Assembly: GCA_963833505.1 (NCBI GenBank)
Contig: CAWHYG010000007.1
Span: forward strand, 372,001-436,000
Direction: 5' to 3'
Length of the DNA: 64,000 nt
Origin: CAWHYG01 sp963833505
GTDB lineage: Bacteria > Eisenbacteria > RBG-16-71-46 > CAIMUX01
The notes below the pieces were generated by a model. That model was not told where the DNA came from. It saw nothing but the letters and a program-made list of their open reading frames with translations, and ran no database searches. Numbering within the stretch: the first letter of the stretch is position 1; every line of letters starts with the position of its first letter. This document shows, piece by piece, positions 9,168-18,422 of the stretch. The position numbers were made by a program, and so were the translations under genes.

Positions 9168-11771
9168 GTGAATCCCATGGAGCTCGAGCCGGACCCCATC
9201 GAGCGGGATCTGAATCCGGTGCAGAAGGAGGCCGTCCTCTTCGGGGACGGCCCGCTGCTGGTCCTGGCCGGCGCCGGGAGCGGCAAGACGCGCGTGCTGA
9301 CGAGGCGGATCGTCCATCTCATCCTGCGGAGAGGCCTCCCTCCGGATCGGATCCTGGCCGTGACCTTCACCAACAAGGCGGCCGGCGAGATGCGATCGCG
9401 GGTCGAGGCGATGCTGGGCTTCGACGCCGCCGGGCTCTGGATCGGGACCTTCCATTCCATCTGCCTGCGCCTGCTGCGGCGCCACGCCGATCGTCTCGGC
9501 TTCGATCGCGGGATCACGGTGTTCGACGCGGACGATCAGATCTCGCTGCTGCGCCAGGTGCTGAAGGAAGAGGCCGGCCATGACGCCGACGCCCCCAAGG
9601 TGCGGGAGCTGGCGACGATCATCTCCCTGGCGAAGAACCGGATGTGGGAGCCGGACGACCTCGCGCACCATCTGCCGCGACCGGATCGGGAGCGCCTCGC
9701 GCACTTCTACCGGCGCTATCAGGAGAAGCTGCGGGCGCAGGGCGGAGCGGACTTCGACGACCTCCTGGTGCTGGCGGTGCGGCTGATCGAGAACCATCCC
9801 GATCTCGGAGACCGGTACGCCCGGAAGTTCGAGCACATCCTGGTCGACGAGTACCAGGACACGAACCACATCCAGTTCCGGCTCGTGCGCCGTCTGGCCG
9901 AAGGCCACGGGAACATCATGGTCGTCGGCGACGACGACCAGTCGATCTACGGCTGGCGCGGCGCGGACCTCTCCAACATCCTCGAGTTCGAGAAGCGGTT
10001 CAAGAAGGCCGTCGTCCTCCGGATGACGCAGAACTATCGCTCCACCGGCTCGATCCTCGAGGTCGCCAACGCGGTCGTGAAGAACAATCGCAGCCGGCTG
10101 GAGAAATCGCTCTGGACCGAGAACGAGGAGGGTCGAAGGCCCGCCTTCTTCGTGGCGGACGACGAAGAGGACGAAGCGCGCCGCATCGTCCAGGGCATCC
10201 AAAGGGAGGCCAGGGACGGGCGGTTGCGGCCCGGGGAGGTCGCCATCCTCTACCGCGTGCATGCGCTGTCCCGGCCGCTGGAAGAGGCCTGCCTGAACTT
10301 CGGCCTGCCCTACGCGCTGGTCGGCGGCGTCGTCTTCTACCAGCGGAAGGAGATCAAGGATCTTCTGGCCTATCTCCGCCTCGTGGTCAATCCGTTCGAT
10401 TCCGTCAGTTTCGCGCGGGCGCTCTCGTGGCCCTCCCGCGGCATCGGCAACGTGGGATTGGCGCGGATCACGGAAGCGGCGGCCGCTTCGAGCGGGGATC
10501 TCGTCCGCGCCGCGGCCGGGCTCACGGCGGAAGCCGGGTTGCGCGGGCGCGCCATCGAGAAGGTCCGCGAGTTCGGGACGCTCGTGCTCGAGCTGGCGGA
10601 CCGAGCCGCCCGCGGGCCGGAACCGTTGCTGCGCACGGTCTGCGAGCGCACCGCGTTCTTCGACCGGTTGAAGGAATCGGGCGAACCGGGCTGGGAAGAT
10701 CGGGTCGCGAACGTCCTCGAGCTCCTGGACGGCGCCGGCCGCTTCCAGGAACGCGAAGGGGAAGGCAGCCTTCAGGCCTGGCTGGATCAGGTCGCGCTCT
10801 ACACGAGCCTGGACACGCGGGTGCCGTCGGAGGAGCGCATCACGCTCATGACGGTGCACAACGCCAAGGGGCTGGAGTGGCCGCATGTCTACATCGCGGG
10901 ACTTGAGGAAGGGCTCTTTCCGCACGCTTCGGCCTTCGACGATCCGGCGGAGATGGAAGAGGAGCGCCGGCTCTTCTACGTGGCCGCGACCCGCGCCAGG
11001 CAAAGCCTGACGCTGTCGGCCTCGGAGGAGCGTCGCCGGCTCAACTGGACCAGCCTGGGAGGGCTGTCGCGCTTCCTGCTCGAGATTCCGCCCGAGCTTC
11101 TGGATGAGGACAAGACGATCCGGCGGTGGATGCAGGCGGAACGCGCGGCCGGGCCGATCGCTTCCCAACGATGGGGTGGAGCAGGTCGGAGACCGGATGC
11201 CGCGAGCCGGAGTCAGGGCGAATTCGGCCGCAGTCAGGGCTCATCCGGCCGGAGTCCGGGCTCATCCGGCCGGAGTCCGGGCTCATCCGGCCGGTGGCAG
11301 GAGGGACGTCAAGGAATCGGTGGCGGGAGGCATGGTGCGCCGGGCGCCGGTTCGCCAAGGGACGACTCCGAGGACGACGAGAACAACGACTGGCGGGAGA
11401 GCGGGACCGAAAATGACGACACGCAAGACCGCAGCGACGAGTCCGGCCGTCCGATCCGCGGAGGCGACGACTCCGGCCGCCCGGCCCGTGGCAGCCGGGG
11501 AGAATCCGGTCTTACCGCTCGGGGCGGTGACTCCGGCCGTGCGGGCAGGGGTGAATCCGGTCTCGCAGCCCGTCGTGGCGACGATGACTCCGGCCGCGCC
11601 GGCCCGGGTCGAAAGCTCCGTTGGACCGGACACGACGTCGAGCACGTGCTCTTCGGAATCGGCCGCGTCGAAGCGCAGGAGGGAGACGGGCCTGAAGCGC
11701 GGCTCCTCGTGATCTTCCCCGGATTCGGCGCCAAGAAGATCGTGGCGCGGTTCGTCCGGCGGATCCCATGA
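9168..11771 (+). CDS. uvrD: UvrD/PcrA-type DNA helicase with long low-complexity linker
   Basis: Superfamily 1A 3'-5' helicase for nucleotide excision and mismatch repair or replication restart. Seen: Walker A LAGAGSGKTRVL, VDEYQDTN, GDDDQSIYGWRGAD, MTQNYRSTGSIL, MTVHNAKGLEWPHV, FYVAATRAR. Residues about 657-815 are a disordered Ser/Gly/Arg/Asp-rich linker including four seven-residue repeats (SxGxxGR). The last 48 residues (GHDVEHVLFGIGRV ... FPGFGAKKIVARF) match the C-terminal Tudor-like domain of PcrA/UvrD, which normally follows a much shorter linker. Start: GTG 9168 lies 3 bases after AGGA; ATG 9177 in the same frame is a fair alternative with better spacing. Total 867 residues against a usual 700-770. 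Confidence 0.94.
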   Translation: MNPMELEPDPIERDLNPVQKEAVLFGDGPLLVLAGAGSGKTRVLTRRIVHLILRRGLPPDRILAVTFTNKAAGEMRSRVEAMLGFDAAGLWIGTFHSICLRLLRRHADRLGFDRGITVFDADDQISLLRQVLKEEAGHDADAPKVRELATIISLAKNRMWEPDDLAHHLPRPDRERLAHFYRRYQEKLRAQGGADFDDLLVLAVRLIENHPDLGDRYARKFEHILVDEYQDTNHIQFRLVRRLAEGHGNIMVVGDDDQSIYGWRGADLSNILEFEKRFKKAVVLRMTQNYRSTGSILEVANAVVKNNRSRLEKSLWTENEEGRRPAFFVADDEEDEARRIVQGIQREARDGRLRPGEVAILYRVHALSRPLEEACLNFGLPYALVGGVVFYQRKEIKDLLAYLRLVVNPFDSVSFARALSWPSRGIGNVGLARITEAAAASSGDLVRAAAGLTAEAGLRGRAIEKVREFGTLVLELADRAARGPEPLLRTVCERTAFFDRLKESGEPGWEDRVANVLELLDGAGRFQEREGEGSLQAWLDQVALYTSLDTRVPSEERITLMTVHNAKGLEWPHVYIAGLEEGLFPHASAFDDPAEMEEERRLFYVAATRARQSLTLSASEERRRLNWTSLGGLSRFLLEIPPELLDEDKTIRRWMQAERAAGPIASQRWGGAGRRPDAASRSQGEFGRSQGSSGRSPGSSGRSPGSSGRWQEGRQGIGGGRHGAPGAGSPRDDSEDDENNDWRESGTENDDTQDRSDESGRPIRGGDDSGRPARGSRGESGLTARGGDSGRAGRGESGLAARRGDDDSGRAGPGRKLRWTGHDVEHVLFGIGRVEAQEGDGPEARLLVIFPGFGAKKIVARFVRRIP
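11210..11293 (+). repeat. Four tandem 21-bp units inside uvrD
   Basis: Units at 11210-11230, 11231-11251, 11252-11272 and 11273-11293, each of form (g/c)agtcNgggctcatccggccg with a diverged first copy. The last two copies are identical. They encode SQGEFGR, SQGSSGR, SPGSSGR and SPGSSGR, so copy-number change keeps the frame. A looser Ser-Gly-Arg pattern continues to about 11610. Confidence 0.95.
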
Positions 11772-11886
11772 TCTGGAGCCGGGCATCGCAGCCGGCGCGA
11801 TCCGGTGCCGGGACCGCGCAAGCCGGGCACCGCCGCAGGCGCCGCGAGATCGGCGCGGCCGCGGGTCCGGTTCGAGAAAGGACGTC

Positions 11887-13468
11887 ATGTCGGTCTGGCT
11901 GTTGAGGGGAGAGGACGCGTTTCGATGGGACGGGATCCGTCTGGCCGGACGGCCGCCAGTGCTGGCGCCGCCGGCGTGGGCTCTGACCGAGCGCGTATGG
12001 GAGGGGATCGGCGCGGCGCCGGGCCGGAGCAGCGGAGACGCCGGACGCGAACCGACCTCACCTTTCGATCCGCCCGGTTTTGTGGACGAGCTTGTCCGCG
12101 GCGTGCCTGAGGGAACCCGGCGCCTCGCGCTGATCGTTCCCGACGGCACGCGGGTCGGACCGTGGCGCGATGCGCTGCCGCTCGTTCTGGACGGCCTGAA
12201 TCGACTCTGCGCCGGTCGTCAAGACCATGCGGCGGAGGATCCGGCCGCGGCACGACCTTCCGAACCGGCACCGGCGCGGCCCTCCGACCCGCCGCCGGAT
12301 GCGGACCCGGCGACTGCGCCGCCCGGCTCTGCGCGCGGCGGTCGATTCCAGAAAACCCTCCTGGTCGCGAGCGGAGTCCATGCGGTTCTCTCTCGCGACG
12401 ACCTCGTCAGACATTCTGCTACCGGGGGTTGCCGATCCCCAGAAACAACTCGAAGGTTGGCGCCTGATCCAGAACGGAGACAACAGGTTTCAGACACATC
12501 GAGAGATCGGTCGAACCCCAGCGGGAACGCCGGTCCGGCTGATTCCGGAGTATCTCGAATCCGACTGGCGGATCCTTCTGGGAGAGGTTTCCTACCACTA
12601 TTTCGCCGGATTCGGAGGCGGACGCAAGCTCGTGTTTCCGGGTCTGGCCGAGCCGGGCGGCGTGGCCGCCAACCACCGGCGGGCCGTCCGCATTCCGCCG
12701 GACGCGTGGGACCACGTCGATCGCCCGGGGCTTCGGGGGTTCGATTGGGATCCCGGTTGCGCTCCGGGGCGTCTGGCCGGGAATCCGGTTCATGAGGATC
12801 TCGAAGCGGCCGCAAGCCTGGACCCGCCGCACTGGGCGGTCACGGTCGTCGAGGATCCGCCGCCCGATCCCGATCCAGCGGTTCCGGCGCCCTTTCCGGT
12901 GCGTGTGGTGCAGGGGCCGTATCCGTCCGCTCTCGATCGGGCCGGAGCCGTTTATGACGCGGCGCGTCGCCTGAAGTTCACCCGCGCTCCGTCGCTCCTC
13001 ATCGTCGACGCGGGAGGAGAGCCGCGCGACGCGACGTTTCTGCAGGCGCACAAGTCGCTGCAGCATGCGGCCCGGTTCGTGGCGCCGGGCGCGCGGATCC
13101 TGCTCGTTGCCGGATGCCGCCAGGGGGTGGGTTCGGCTACGCTGGAGCGGTACGCCGCCGATCCGTCCGGGTTCCGCCCGCTGGCGGGAGCGCAGGAGAA
13201 TCCGCTGTCGGTCTTGCATCTGCAAACGTTGGTGGCGCTCCGGCGCGCGCTGGGTTCCCGGCGGGTCGGGCTCTGGTCCGAGCTGCCGCCGGAGACGGTC
13301 CGCGCGCTCGGATTCGAGCCGCTGGCGAAGGAGGCTAAGGCGATCGATTGGTGCCGGTTCCAGGATGGACCGATGTGGGGATGGTTGCCTCGGGCCGAGC
13401 GTTTTCTGCCGGCGCCGGGATGGCTCGGAGGAGGCCTGGACGCGCAGGCGGGAAAGGACAAGGCATGA
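11887..13468 (+). CDS. LarA-like (nickel-dependent lactate racemase family) protein, broken by one extra base
   Basis: The first half is read from ATG 11887 (AAAGGA upstream), the second half in the next frame to the stop at 13468. Frame 1 gives VPDGTR and LLVASGVHAVLSRDDLVRH; frame 2 gives LLPGVADPQKQLEGW, YHYFAGFGGGRKLVFPG and NHRRAV. Removing one T at 12414/12415 (cat-t-ctg) joins them as DDLVRHLLPGVADP, which reads like a normal family member. The His of SGVHAV, the His of YHYFAG and the Lys of GGRKL correspond to the positions that hold nickel-pincer cofactor and catalysis in LarA. No larB, larC or larE is in the window, so substrate and cofactor are unknown. Residues about 109-154 are an Ala/Pro-rich insertion. 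Pseudogene or sequencing error cannot be told apart here. Confidence 0.78.
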
Positions 13469-14850
13469 AGGTGCTGATCCTGGGATCGGGCGGGCGCGAG
13501 CACGCGCTCGGATTCGCCGTTCGGGCGGCCGATCCGAAAGCCGGGATCCTCTTCTGTCCCGGGAACGGCGGGACCGACGCGCTCGGCCGCAATCTCGCGA
13601 TCGGGCTCGACGACATGGACGGCTTGATCCACCTGGCCCGCTCCGCGGCGGTCGACTTCACCCTGGTGGGTCCGGAGGCGCCGCTCGTCGCGGGTGTCGT
13701 CGATCGATTCGCGGCGGCGGGGCTGCCGATCTTCGGTCCCAGCGCCCGGGCCGCTCTCATCGAGGGAAGCAAGGTCTTCGCCAAGACGCTGATGCGGGAG
13801 AATGGAGTGCCGACGCCGGCCTTCGACACCTTCGCCTCGCCGGCGGAAGCGCATCGGGCGGCGACGCGCGGCATGTTCCCGAAGGTGATCAAGGCGGACG
13901 GCCTGGCCGCGGGCAAGGGCGTTGTGATCGCGCGGACGCGCGCCGAGGCCGAGGCGGCGATCGAGGCGATGATGGAGCAGCACCGCTTCGGCGCGGCCGG
14001 CAATCAGGTGCTGATCGAGACCTTCGCGGAGGGGGAAGAGGCCTCGGCCTTCGCCCTGGCGCGGGACGAGGAGTTCCGGCTTCTTCCGCTGGCGCAGGAT
14101 CACAAGCGTCTCGGCGACGGCGATTCCGGCCCCAACACCGGCGGCATGGGCTCGTACGCCCCCTATGCCCGTTCGACGTCCGAGCTGATCCGCGCGATCC
14201 GGGAGGAGGTCTTTCAACCGGTGCTGCACGCGCTGGTCAAGGCGGGCCGGCCGTTTCGAGGCCTCCTGTACGCCGGCCTGGTCGTGGCGCACGGCCGTCC
14301 CTCGGTCCTGGAGTTCAATTGCCGATTCGGCGATCCGGAAACGCAGGCGCTCGCGCCCCTTCTGGGCGAGGGATTCCTCGAGGCCCTGGCGGCGATCGCG
14401 ACCGGAAGGGGAGAGCTTCCGGAAGTCCGGCCCGTGCGTTCGGCGTCGGCCGAGCCGCTGACGTCGACCGGCGCCGGTGGCGGGCAGCCGGCACAGCCGG
14501 CGCCATCGGGCGGGCCGTCGGCAGCCGGCGGGGCCGGTTCTGCGCCGCAGCCCGGGCTTTCGGCCGCCACGGTCGTGCTCGCGTCGGAAGGCTATCCCGA
14601 GAGCTATCGCACCGACTTTCCGATCTCGGGGATCGAAAGAGCGGAGGAGTTGCCCGAAACCTTCGTCTTCCACGCCGGGACGCGGCACGACGGGAAGCGA
14701 GTCGTGACCTCCGGCGGCCGCGTGCTCGCCGTGACCGGGCGTGGGCCAACGCTTAAGGACGCGATCCGGCGCGCCTACGAAGGATGTTCCGTGATCGAGT
14801 TCGAGGGGAAGACGTTTCGGCGGGACATCGGCGCCAAGGGGCTGGCGTGA
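13465..14850 (+). CDS. purD: Phosphoribosylamine-glycine ligase (GAR synthetase)
   Basis: ATP-grasp enzyme for the second step of purine synthesis. ATG 13465 overlaps the preceding stop (ATGA), and the product starts with the family's MKVLILGSGGREHAL. Also seen: GPEAPLVAGVVD, KVIKADGLAAGKGVV, DHKRLGDGDSGPNTGGMGSY and LEFNCRFGDPETQ. The ATG at 13348 in the same frame is upstream of any similarity. Residues about 325-367 (nt about 14440-14565) are a Gly/Ala/Pro/Ser insertion just before TVVLASEGYP, making the protein 461 residues against about 425. It forms a run with purE downstream. Confidence 0.96.
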   Translation: MKVLILGSGGREHALGFAVRAADPKAGILFCPGNGGTDALGRNLAIGLDDMDGLIHLARSAAVDFTLVGPEAPLVAGVVDRFAAAGLPIFGPSARAALIEGSKVFAKTLMRENGVPTPAFDTFASPAEAHRAATRGMFPKVIKADGLAAGKGVVIARTRAEAEAAIEAMMEQHRFGAAGNQVLIETFAEGEEASAFALARDEEFRLLPLAQDHKRLGDGDSGPNTGGMGSYAPYARSTSELIRAIREEVFQPVLHALVKAGRPFRGLLYAGLVVAHGRPSVLEFNCRFGDPETQALAPLLGEGFLEALAAIATGRGELPEVRPVRSASAEPLTSTGAGGGQPAQPAPSGGPSAAGGAGSAPQPGLSAATVVLASEGYPESYRTDFPISGIERAEELPETFVFHAGTRHDGKRVVTSGGRVLAVTGRGPTLKDAIRRAYEGCSVIEFEGKTFRRDIGAKGLA

Positions 14851-14922
14851 TCTTCGCTATGTCGGCCGAGCGGCCAAGGCGCCCGGTTGCATGGCGCGCG
14901 GAAAACGGGGGAGGTGGGAACC

Positions 14923-15438
14923 GTGACCGAGAATCCGAAGTCTGATCGAGTCGTCCATCCGACCGAGCCGGCGGCGTTGGTCGGCATTCTGGCGGGAAGC
15001 CGTTCTGACCAGGCGCTGGTCGATGAATGCCTGCGGGTCCTCTGGAAGCTCGGGGTTCCGGCCGAGTCGCGTATCCTTTCGGCGCACCGGATGCCCCAGG
15101 CGACCGCGGAGTACGCGCGGACGGCGCGGGAGCGGGGGCTCAAGGTCCTCGTCTGCATGGCCGGGCTGGCGGCCCATCTTCCCGGCGTGGTCGCGGCCCA
15201 GACCACGCTTCCCGTGATCGGCGTGCCGCTGTCGGGAGGCGCGCTCAACGGGCTCGACGCTCTCCTCTCCGTCGCGATGATGCCGGCGGGAGTCCCGGTG
15301 GCCTGTCTCGCGCTCGACCAGCCCGGCGCCCGGAACGCCGCGGTGCTGGCGGCCTCGATCCTCGCTCTCTCCGATGAGACGCTGGCCGGGCGCTTGACTG
15401 ACCTCAAGCGCGAGCTGGCCGAGGGCGCGGCGCTCTGA
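14923..15438 (+). CDS. purE: N5-carboxyaminoimidazole ribonucleotide mutase
   Basis: Purine step moving the carboxyl group of N5-CAIR to C4 (class I PurE). GTG 14923 is chosen because GGGGGAGG at 14907-14914 sits eight bases before it; a TTG at 14887 in the same frame would add 12 residues. Seen: GILAGSRSDQ (GSxSD motif), ILSAHRMP, MAGLAAHLPGVVAAQT and PVIGVPLSGG. No purK lies beside it. Spaced 72 bases from purD, and its stop overlaps the next frame. Confidence 0.93.
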   Translation: MTENPKSDRVVHPTEPAALVGILAGSRSDQALVDECLRVLWKLGVPAESRILSAHRMPQATAEYARTARERGLKVLVCMAGLAAHLPGVVAAQTTLPVIGVPLSGGALNGLDALLSVAMMPAGVPVACLALDQPGARNAAVLAASILALSDETLAGRLTDLKRELAEGAAL

Positions 15439-16223
15439 GCGAGGCGGCGATCTGCCCGTTGTGCCGGGCGGCCACCTCGCGCATCCTCGGCGGTCTGCTT
15501 CCGCGCCGGCACTTCCTGTGCGAGAGCTGCTTCCTGATCTTCGTGCCGGCGGCAGAGCACCTGAGCATCGACGAGGAGCTGCAGCGCTATCGCCTGCACC
15601 GGAACAGCCTCGAGGATCCGGGTTACGTGCGCCTTCTCGAGACGCTGATCGAGCCGGCGATGCGGCTTCTGGAGCGCGGGGATCCGGCGGAGATCGCCGG
15701 AGGCGGGACCGCACCGGCGCCGTCCGCGACGCAGCCCGTCGCGCTGTCGCCTTCCTGTCCGATGCCGCCCGCACCACAGCCCGTCCCGACCTCGCCTTCC
15801 TGGCCAACGCCGCCTGCGCCACGGCCCCGTTGTCTCGATTTCGGCTGCGGCCCGACGCCGGTTCTGGCGCGTTTGATCGAGCGCCGAGGCGCGCTGTGCG
15901 ACTGCTTTGATCCCCTCTTTGATCCGGCGACGCCGCGTCCGCCCTATGACGTGGTTTTCGCGAGCGAAGTGATCGAGCATTTCCGCGCGCCCTGGGAGGA
16001 TCTACAACGCCTGGTCGGAATGGCGGCGGCAGGAGGACTCCTGGCCGTCATGACGGAGCGATGGACAACGGTGGAGGCGTTCGCCCGCTGGCACTACACC
16101 TCGGATCCCACGCACGTCGCCTTCTATCACGCGCGAACGCTGGAGCGGATCGTCCGGACCCTGGGCCTTCGCGCCGTGTATGACGACGGCGCCCGCGTCA
16201 CGGTCTTCCGCGCCGGCCGCTGA
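15435..16223 (+). CDS. Class I SAM-dependent methyltransferase with N-terminal zinc ribbon
   Basis: The N-terminal CPLC ... CESC pair (about 24 residues apart) looks like a zinc ribbon, and CLDFGCGPTPVLARL plus DVVFASEVIEHF is a SAM-binding core of the methyltransferase 11/23 type. Target unknown. The start is uncertain: there is no ATG or GTG before the ribbon. CTG 15435 overlaps the purE stop (CTGA) with GAGG at 15421-15424, and is taken here because TTG 15459 would remove the first CPxC. Residues about 85-132 are Pro/Ala/Ser-rich, made of two 15-residue repeats, and separate the ribbon region from the catalytic core. Closes the purine run. Confidence 0.75.
   Translation: MSEAAICPLCRAATSRILGGLLPRRHFLCESCFLIFVPAAEHLSIDEELQRYRLHRNSLEDPGYVRLLETLIEPAMRLLERGDPAEIAGGGTAPAPSATQPVALSPSCPMPPAPQPVPTSPSWPTPPAPRPRCLDFGCGPTPVLARLIERRGALCDCFDPLFDPATPRPPYDVVFASEVIEHFRAPWEDLQRLVGMAAAGGLLAVMTERWTTVEAFARWHYTSDPTHVAFYHARTLERIVRTLGLRAVYDDGARVTVFRAGR
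15732..15821 (+). repeat. Two tandem 45-bp repeats inside the methyltransferase gene
   Basis: Copies 15732-15776 and 15777-15821 agree at 36 of 45 positions. They encode QPVALSPSCPMPPAP and QPVPTSPSWPTPPAP, so the duplication is in frame and enlarges a Pro-rich linker. Confidence 0.92.
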
Positions 16224-16254
16224 CGAGCGCTGACAAGGGCAGCCGCGAAAGTGG

Positions 16255-16299
16255 CTGAGAAGACGACGTTCATCGCTTCCGAGGTCGCTTCGTCTTCAG
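16255..16299 (+). terminator. Inverted repeat after the purine run, terminator-like
   Basis: GAAGACGA at 16259-16266 pairs with TCGTCTTC at 16290-16297, extended by CTG/CAG with one bulged base. The loop is 23 bases and no T run follows, so this is only a candidate end of the purD-purE-methyltransferase transcript. Confidence 0.35.
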
Positions 16300-16339
16300 G
16301 GTGTGGGGCCCGCGCCGACGGCGGAATTCCTGATAAACG

Positions 16340-16369
16340 TTGTCTCGCCTGTGGTCCGGCCGATACGAT
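16340..16369 (+). promoter_or_regulatory. Candidate sigma-70-type promoter for the FAD oxidoreductase
   Basis: TTGTCT at 16340 and TACGAT at 16364 with 18-bp spacing, each four of six to consensus, about 58 bases before the ATG at 16428. The area is less GC-rich than its surroundings. Confidence 0.35.
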
Positions 16370-16427
16370 TCCTATGGTTGTTCAAGTGTGTTCAGGAACG
16401 GACGTGGCGCATCGCGAGGATTGATCC

Positions 16428-17612
16428 ATGGCTCAGTACAAGTATCTCATCGTCGGCGGGGGCATGGCCGCGGCGGCCGCAGTCCGCGGCATCCGGGAGA
16501 TCGACGCGGAGGGTCCGATCGGTCTGATCGGCGCCTCCGTCCACCCGCCTTACAAGCGTCCGCCGCTGTCGAAGGCCCTCTGGAAGGGCGATCCGCTCGA
16601 ATCCATCTGGATCGACCTGGCCGGCCGGGGAGTCGATTTCTCCCTTGGACGGAAGGTCGCGCGCGTCCTCCCGGAGGCCCGCCAGGTTCTGGTCGAAGGC
16701 GGAGAGACGGTCGGCTACGAACGCCTTCTGCTTGCCACCGGCGGCTTCCCTCGCACGTTTCCCTGGGAGGCCCCGCGTGTCATCTACTTCCGCGGCCTGA
16801 CCGACTTCGAGCGTCTGCGGGAAGAGACCAGGCGAGGCGAGAGGTTCGTCGTGGTCGGAGGCGGGTTCATCGGTTCCGAGATCGCCGCCGCCCTCACGAT
16901 GAACGGCAAGAAGGTCACGATGCTTCTCTCGGAACAGGGGATCGGAGTCCGGGTCTACGGGCTCGAGCATGCACTCTTCCTGAACGGGTTCTATGGCGGG
17001 AAGGGGGTCGAGGTGCTCGCCGGGGAAATGGTGTCCGACGTCCAGGAGCGAGGGAAGCGCCTGATCGTGCGGACCCGCGGCGGGCTGGAGATCGAGGCGG
17101 ACGGGGTCGTGGCCGGGATCGGGATCCTGCCGGCGGTCGAGCTGGCCGAAGACGCCGGCCTGGACGTGTCGGACGGCATCGTGGTCGATGAGCTGCTTCG
17201 CACCAGCCGGCCGGAGATCCTCGCCGCCGGGGACGTGACGCGGTTTCTGCAACCCGCGCTCGGCGTCCGGATGCGCGTGGAGCACGAAGACAACGCCAAC
17301 GCGATGGGGAAGCAGGCGGGGCGAAACCTCGCCGGGGCGAACGAGCCCTATCAGCACCTGCCGTTCTTCTACAGCGATCTCTTCGAGCTCGGCTACGAGG
17401 CGGTCGGTGAGATCGACGCCCGGCACGAAATCGTCGCGGATTGGAAGGATCCGCACCGCGAGGGAGTCGTCTATTACCTGGATCGCGGTCGTGTGCGCGG
17501 CGTGCTGCTGTGGAACGTCTGGGGACAAGTCGACGCGGCGCGACGGCTCATCGCGGAGCCGGGGCCTTTCACGGCTCGGGATCTACGGGGGCGGTTGCCG
17601 GCCGGGAAGTAG
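16428..17612 (+). CDS. FAD/NAD(P)-dependent oxidoreductase (ferredoxin-reductase/AIF type)
   Basis: Two-dinucleotide-fold flavoprotein. N-terminal FAD loop YLIVGGGMAAAAAVRGI, PPYKRPPLSKALWKG as in rubredoxin/ferredoxin reductases and apoptosis-inducing-factor homologues, central NAD(P)H loop FVVVGGGFIGSEIAAAL, and the second FAD motif EILAAGDVTRF. No Cys-x4-Cys redox disulfide is seen, so it is not a thioredoxin- or dihydrolipoamide-type member. GAGGA precedes the ATG. No ferredoxin or oxygenase partner is adjacent, so electron partner and role are unknown. Convergent with the NUDIX gene. Confidence 0.85.
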   Translation: MAQYKYLIVGGGMAAAAAVRGIREIDAEGPIGLIGASVHPPYKRPPLSKALWKGDPLESIWIDLAGRGVDFSLGRKVARVLPEARQVLVEGGETVGYERLLLATGGFPRTFPWEAPRVIYFRGLTDFERLREETRRGERFVVVGGGFIGSEIAAALTMNGKKVTMLLSEQGIGVRVYGLEHALFLNGFYGGKGVEVLAGEMVSDVQERGKRLIVRTRGGLEIEADGVVAGIGILPAVELAEDAGLDVSDGIVVDELLRTSRPEILAAGDVTRFLQPALGVRMRVEHEDNANAMGKQAGRNLAGANEPYQHLPFFYSDLFELGYEAVGEIDARHEIVADWKDPHREGVVYYLDRGRVRGVLLWNVWGQVDAARRLIAEPGPFTARDLRGRLPAGK

Positions 17613-17667
17613 AAACCGCGATCCCCGCCCTTGGATCTCGCGCGAGCTGAAGCCGGCGCCCCGAGAG

Positions 17668-18375
17668 CTAGCTCACCCGCTCTCCCCGCACCATCGCCCA
17701 GACGGCCAGGAATTCCGCGAGGATCATCGCCGTGGCTCCCCAGACGCGGGCCGGCTCGCGGGGAGGGTCCGGCACCACGTAGCACGGGACCTCGAGGCGC
17801 GTGCCGTCCCGCTCGCGCGTGAATCGCCCGCGCGGACCTTCGGTGGCCAGCCGATCGGGATCGGCGAGAAAGACCCCTTCCACTTCTTCCGGCTGAGGCG
17901 TGAACGGAGCGGGCGCCGAGTCGAGCCAGCCGACGACCGGGTGGATCCGGTAGCGGCTCACCGGCACCGGCAGCGGAGTGAGCATCCCGAGCACCTCCAC
18001 GGAAGTCGCCGGCAGTCCGATCTCCTCTTCGGCCTCGCGGAGGGCGCACGCGGGCGAGGTCTCGTCCGCTCCGCACTCGCCGCCGGGAAGCGCGATCTGG
18101 CCCGCGTGACGGCCGGTCCCGGACGCGCGGCGGATCAGGGGAAAGGCGAAGCGCGCCTCCACCCGGCCCGCGGGCTCGAGCGAGCCGCCGGCGGAAACAG
18201 GGAACAAAGCCAGCAGCACCGCGGCCGGACCGTACCCGGCGGCATCAGCCGGATCGAATCGGCGGGCGATGTCCTCGGGAAACGCGAGTTGCTGGGCGGA
18301 CGGGCCTGGCAAGGGGCCTGCCAGGGCCATCCGCAGGGCGTCGCGGATCGGAATCCAGGGGTTAGATCGCATCAT
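17668..18375 (-). CDS. NUDIX hydrolase, CoA pyrophosphatase type
   Basis: 235 residues. HAGQIALPGGECGADE is followed by the REAEEEIGL part of the NUDIX box (Gx5Ex7REUxEExGU). HxGQxxxPGG before the box is the UPF0035 signature of CoA/acyl-CoA diphosphatases (NudL/YeaB). Expected to cleave CoA to 3',5'-ADP and phosphopantetheine; substrate is inferred from family only. The start may be the second Met (18372). Convergent with the oxidoreductase, 55 bases apart. Confidence 0.85.
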   Translation of the reverse strand: MMRSNPWIPIRDALRMALAGPLPGPSAQQLAFPEDIARRFDPADAAGYGPAAVLLALFPVSAGGSLEPAGRVEARFAFPLIRRASGTGRHAGQIALPGGECGADETSPACALREAEEEIGLPATSVEVLGMLTPLPVPVSRYRIHPVVGWLDSAPAPFTPQPEEVEGVFLADPDRLATEGPRGRFTRERDGTRLEVPCYVVPDPPREPARVWGATAMILAEFLAVWAMVRGERVS

Positions 18376-18422
18376 TCGTGATGCCCTGCTGCGGCAGCGA
18401 ATCTGCTCGCCATGACCACCGG

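Noticed and set aside
11210..11293. Regular short repeats resembling a small CRISPR
   Set aside because: Units are contiguous without spacers, in frame in uvrD, and no cas genes are present.
12380..12450. Programmed frameshift in the LarA-like gene
   Set aside because: No slippery heptamer or clear downstream structure is seen, and the family is not known to use frameshifting; mutation or error is simpler.
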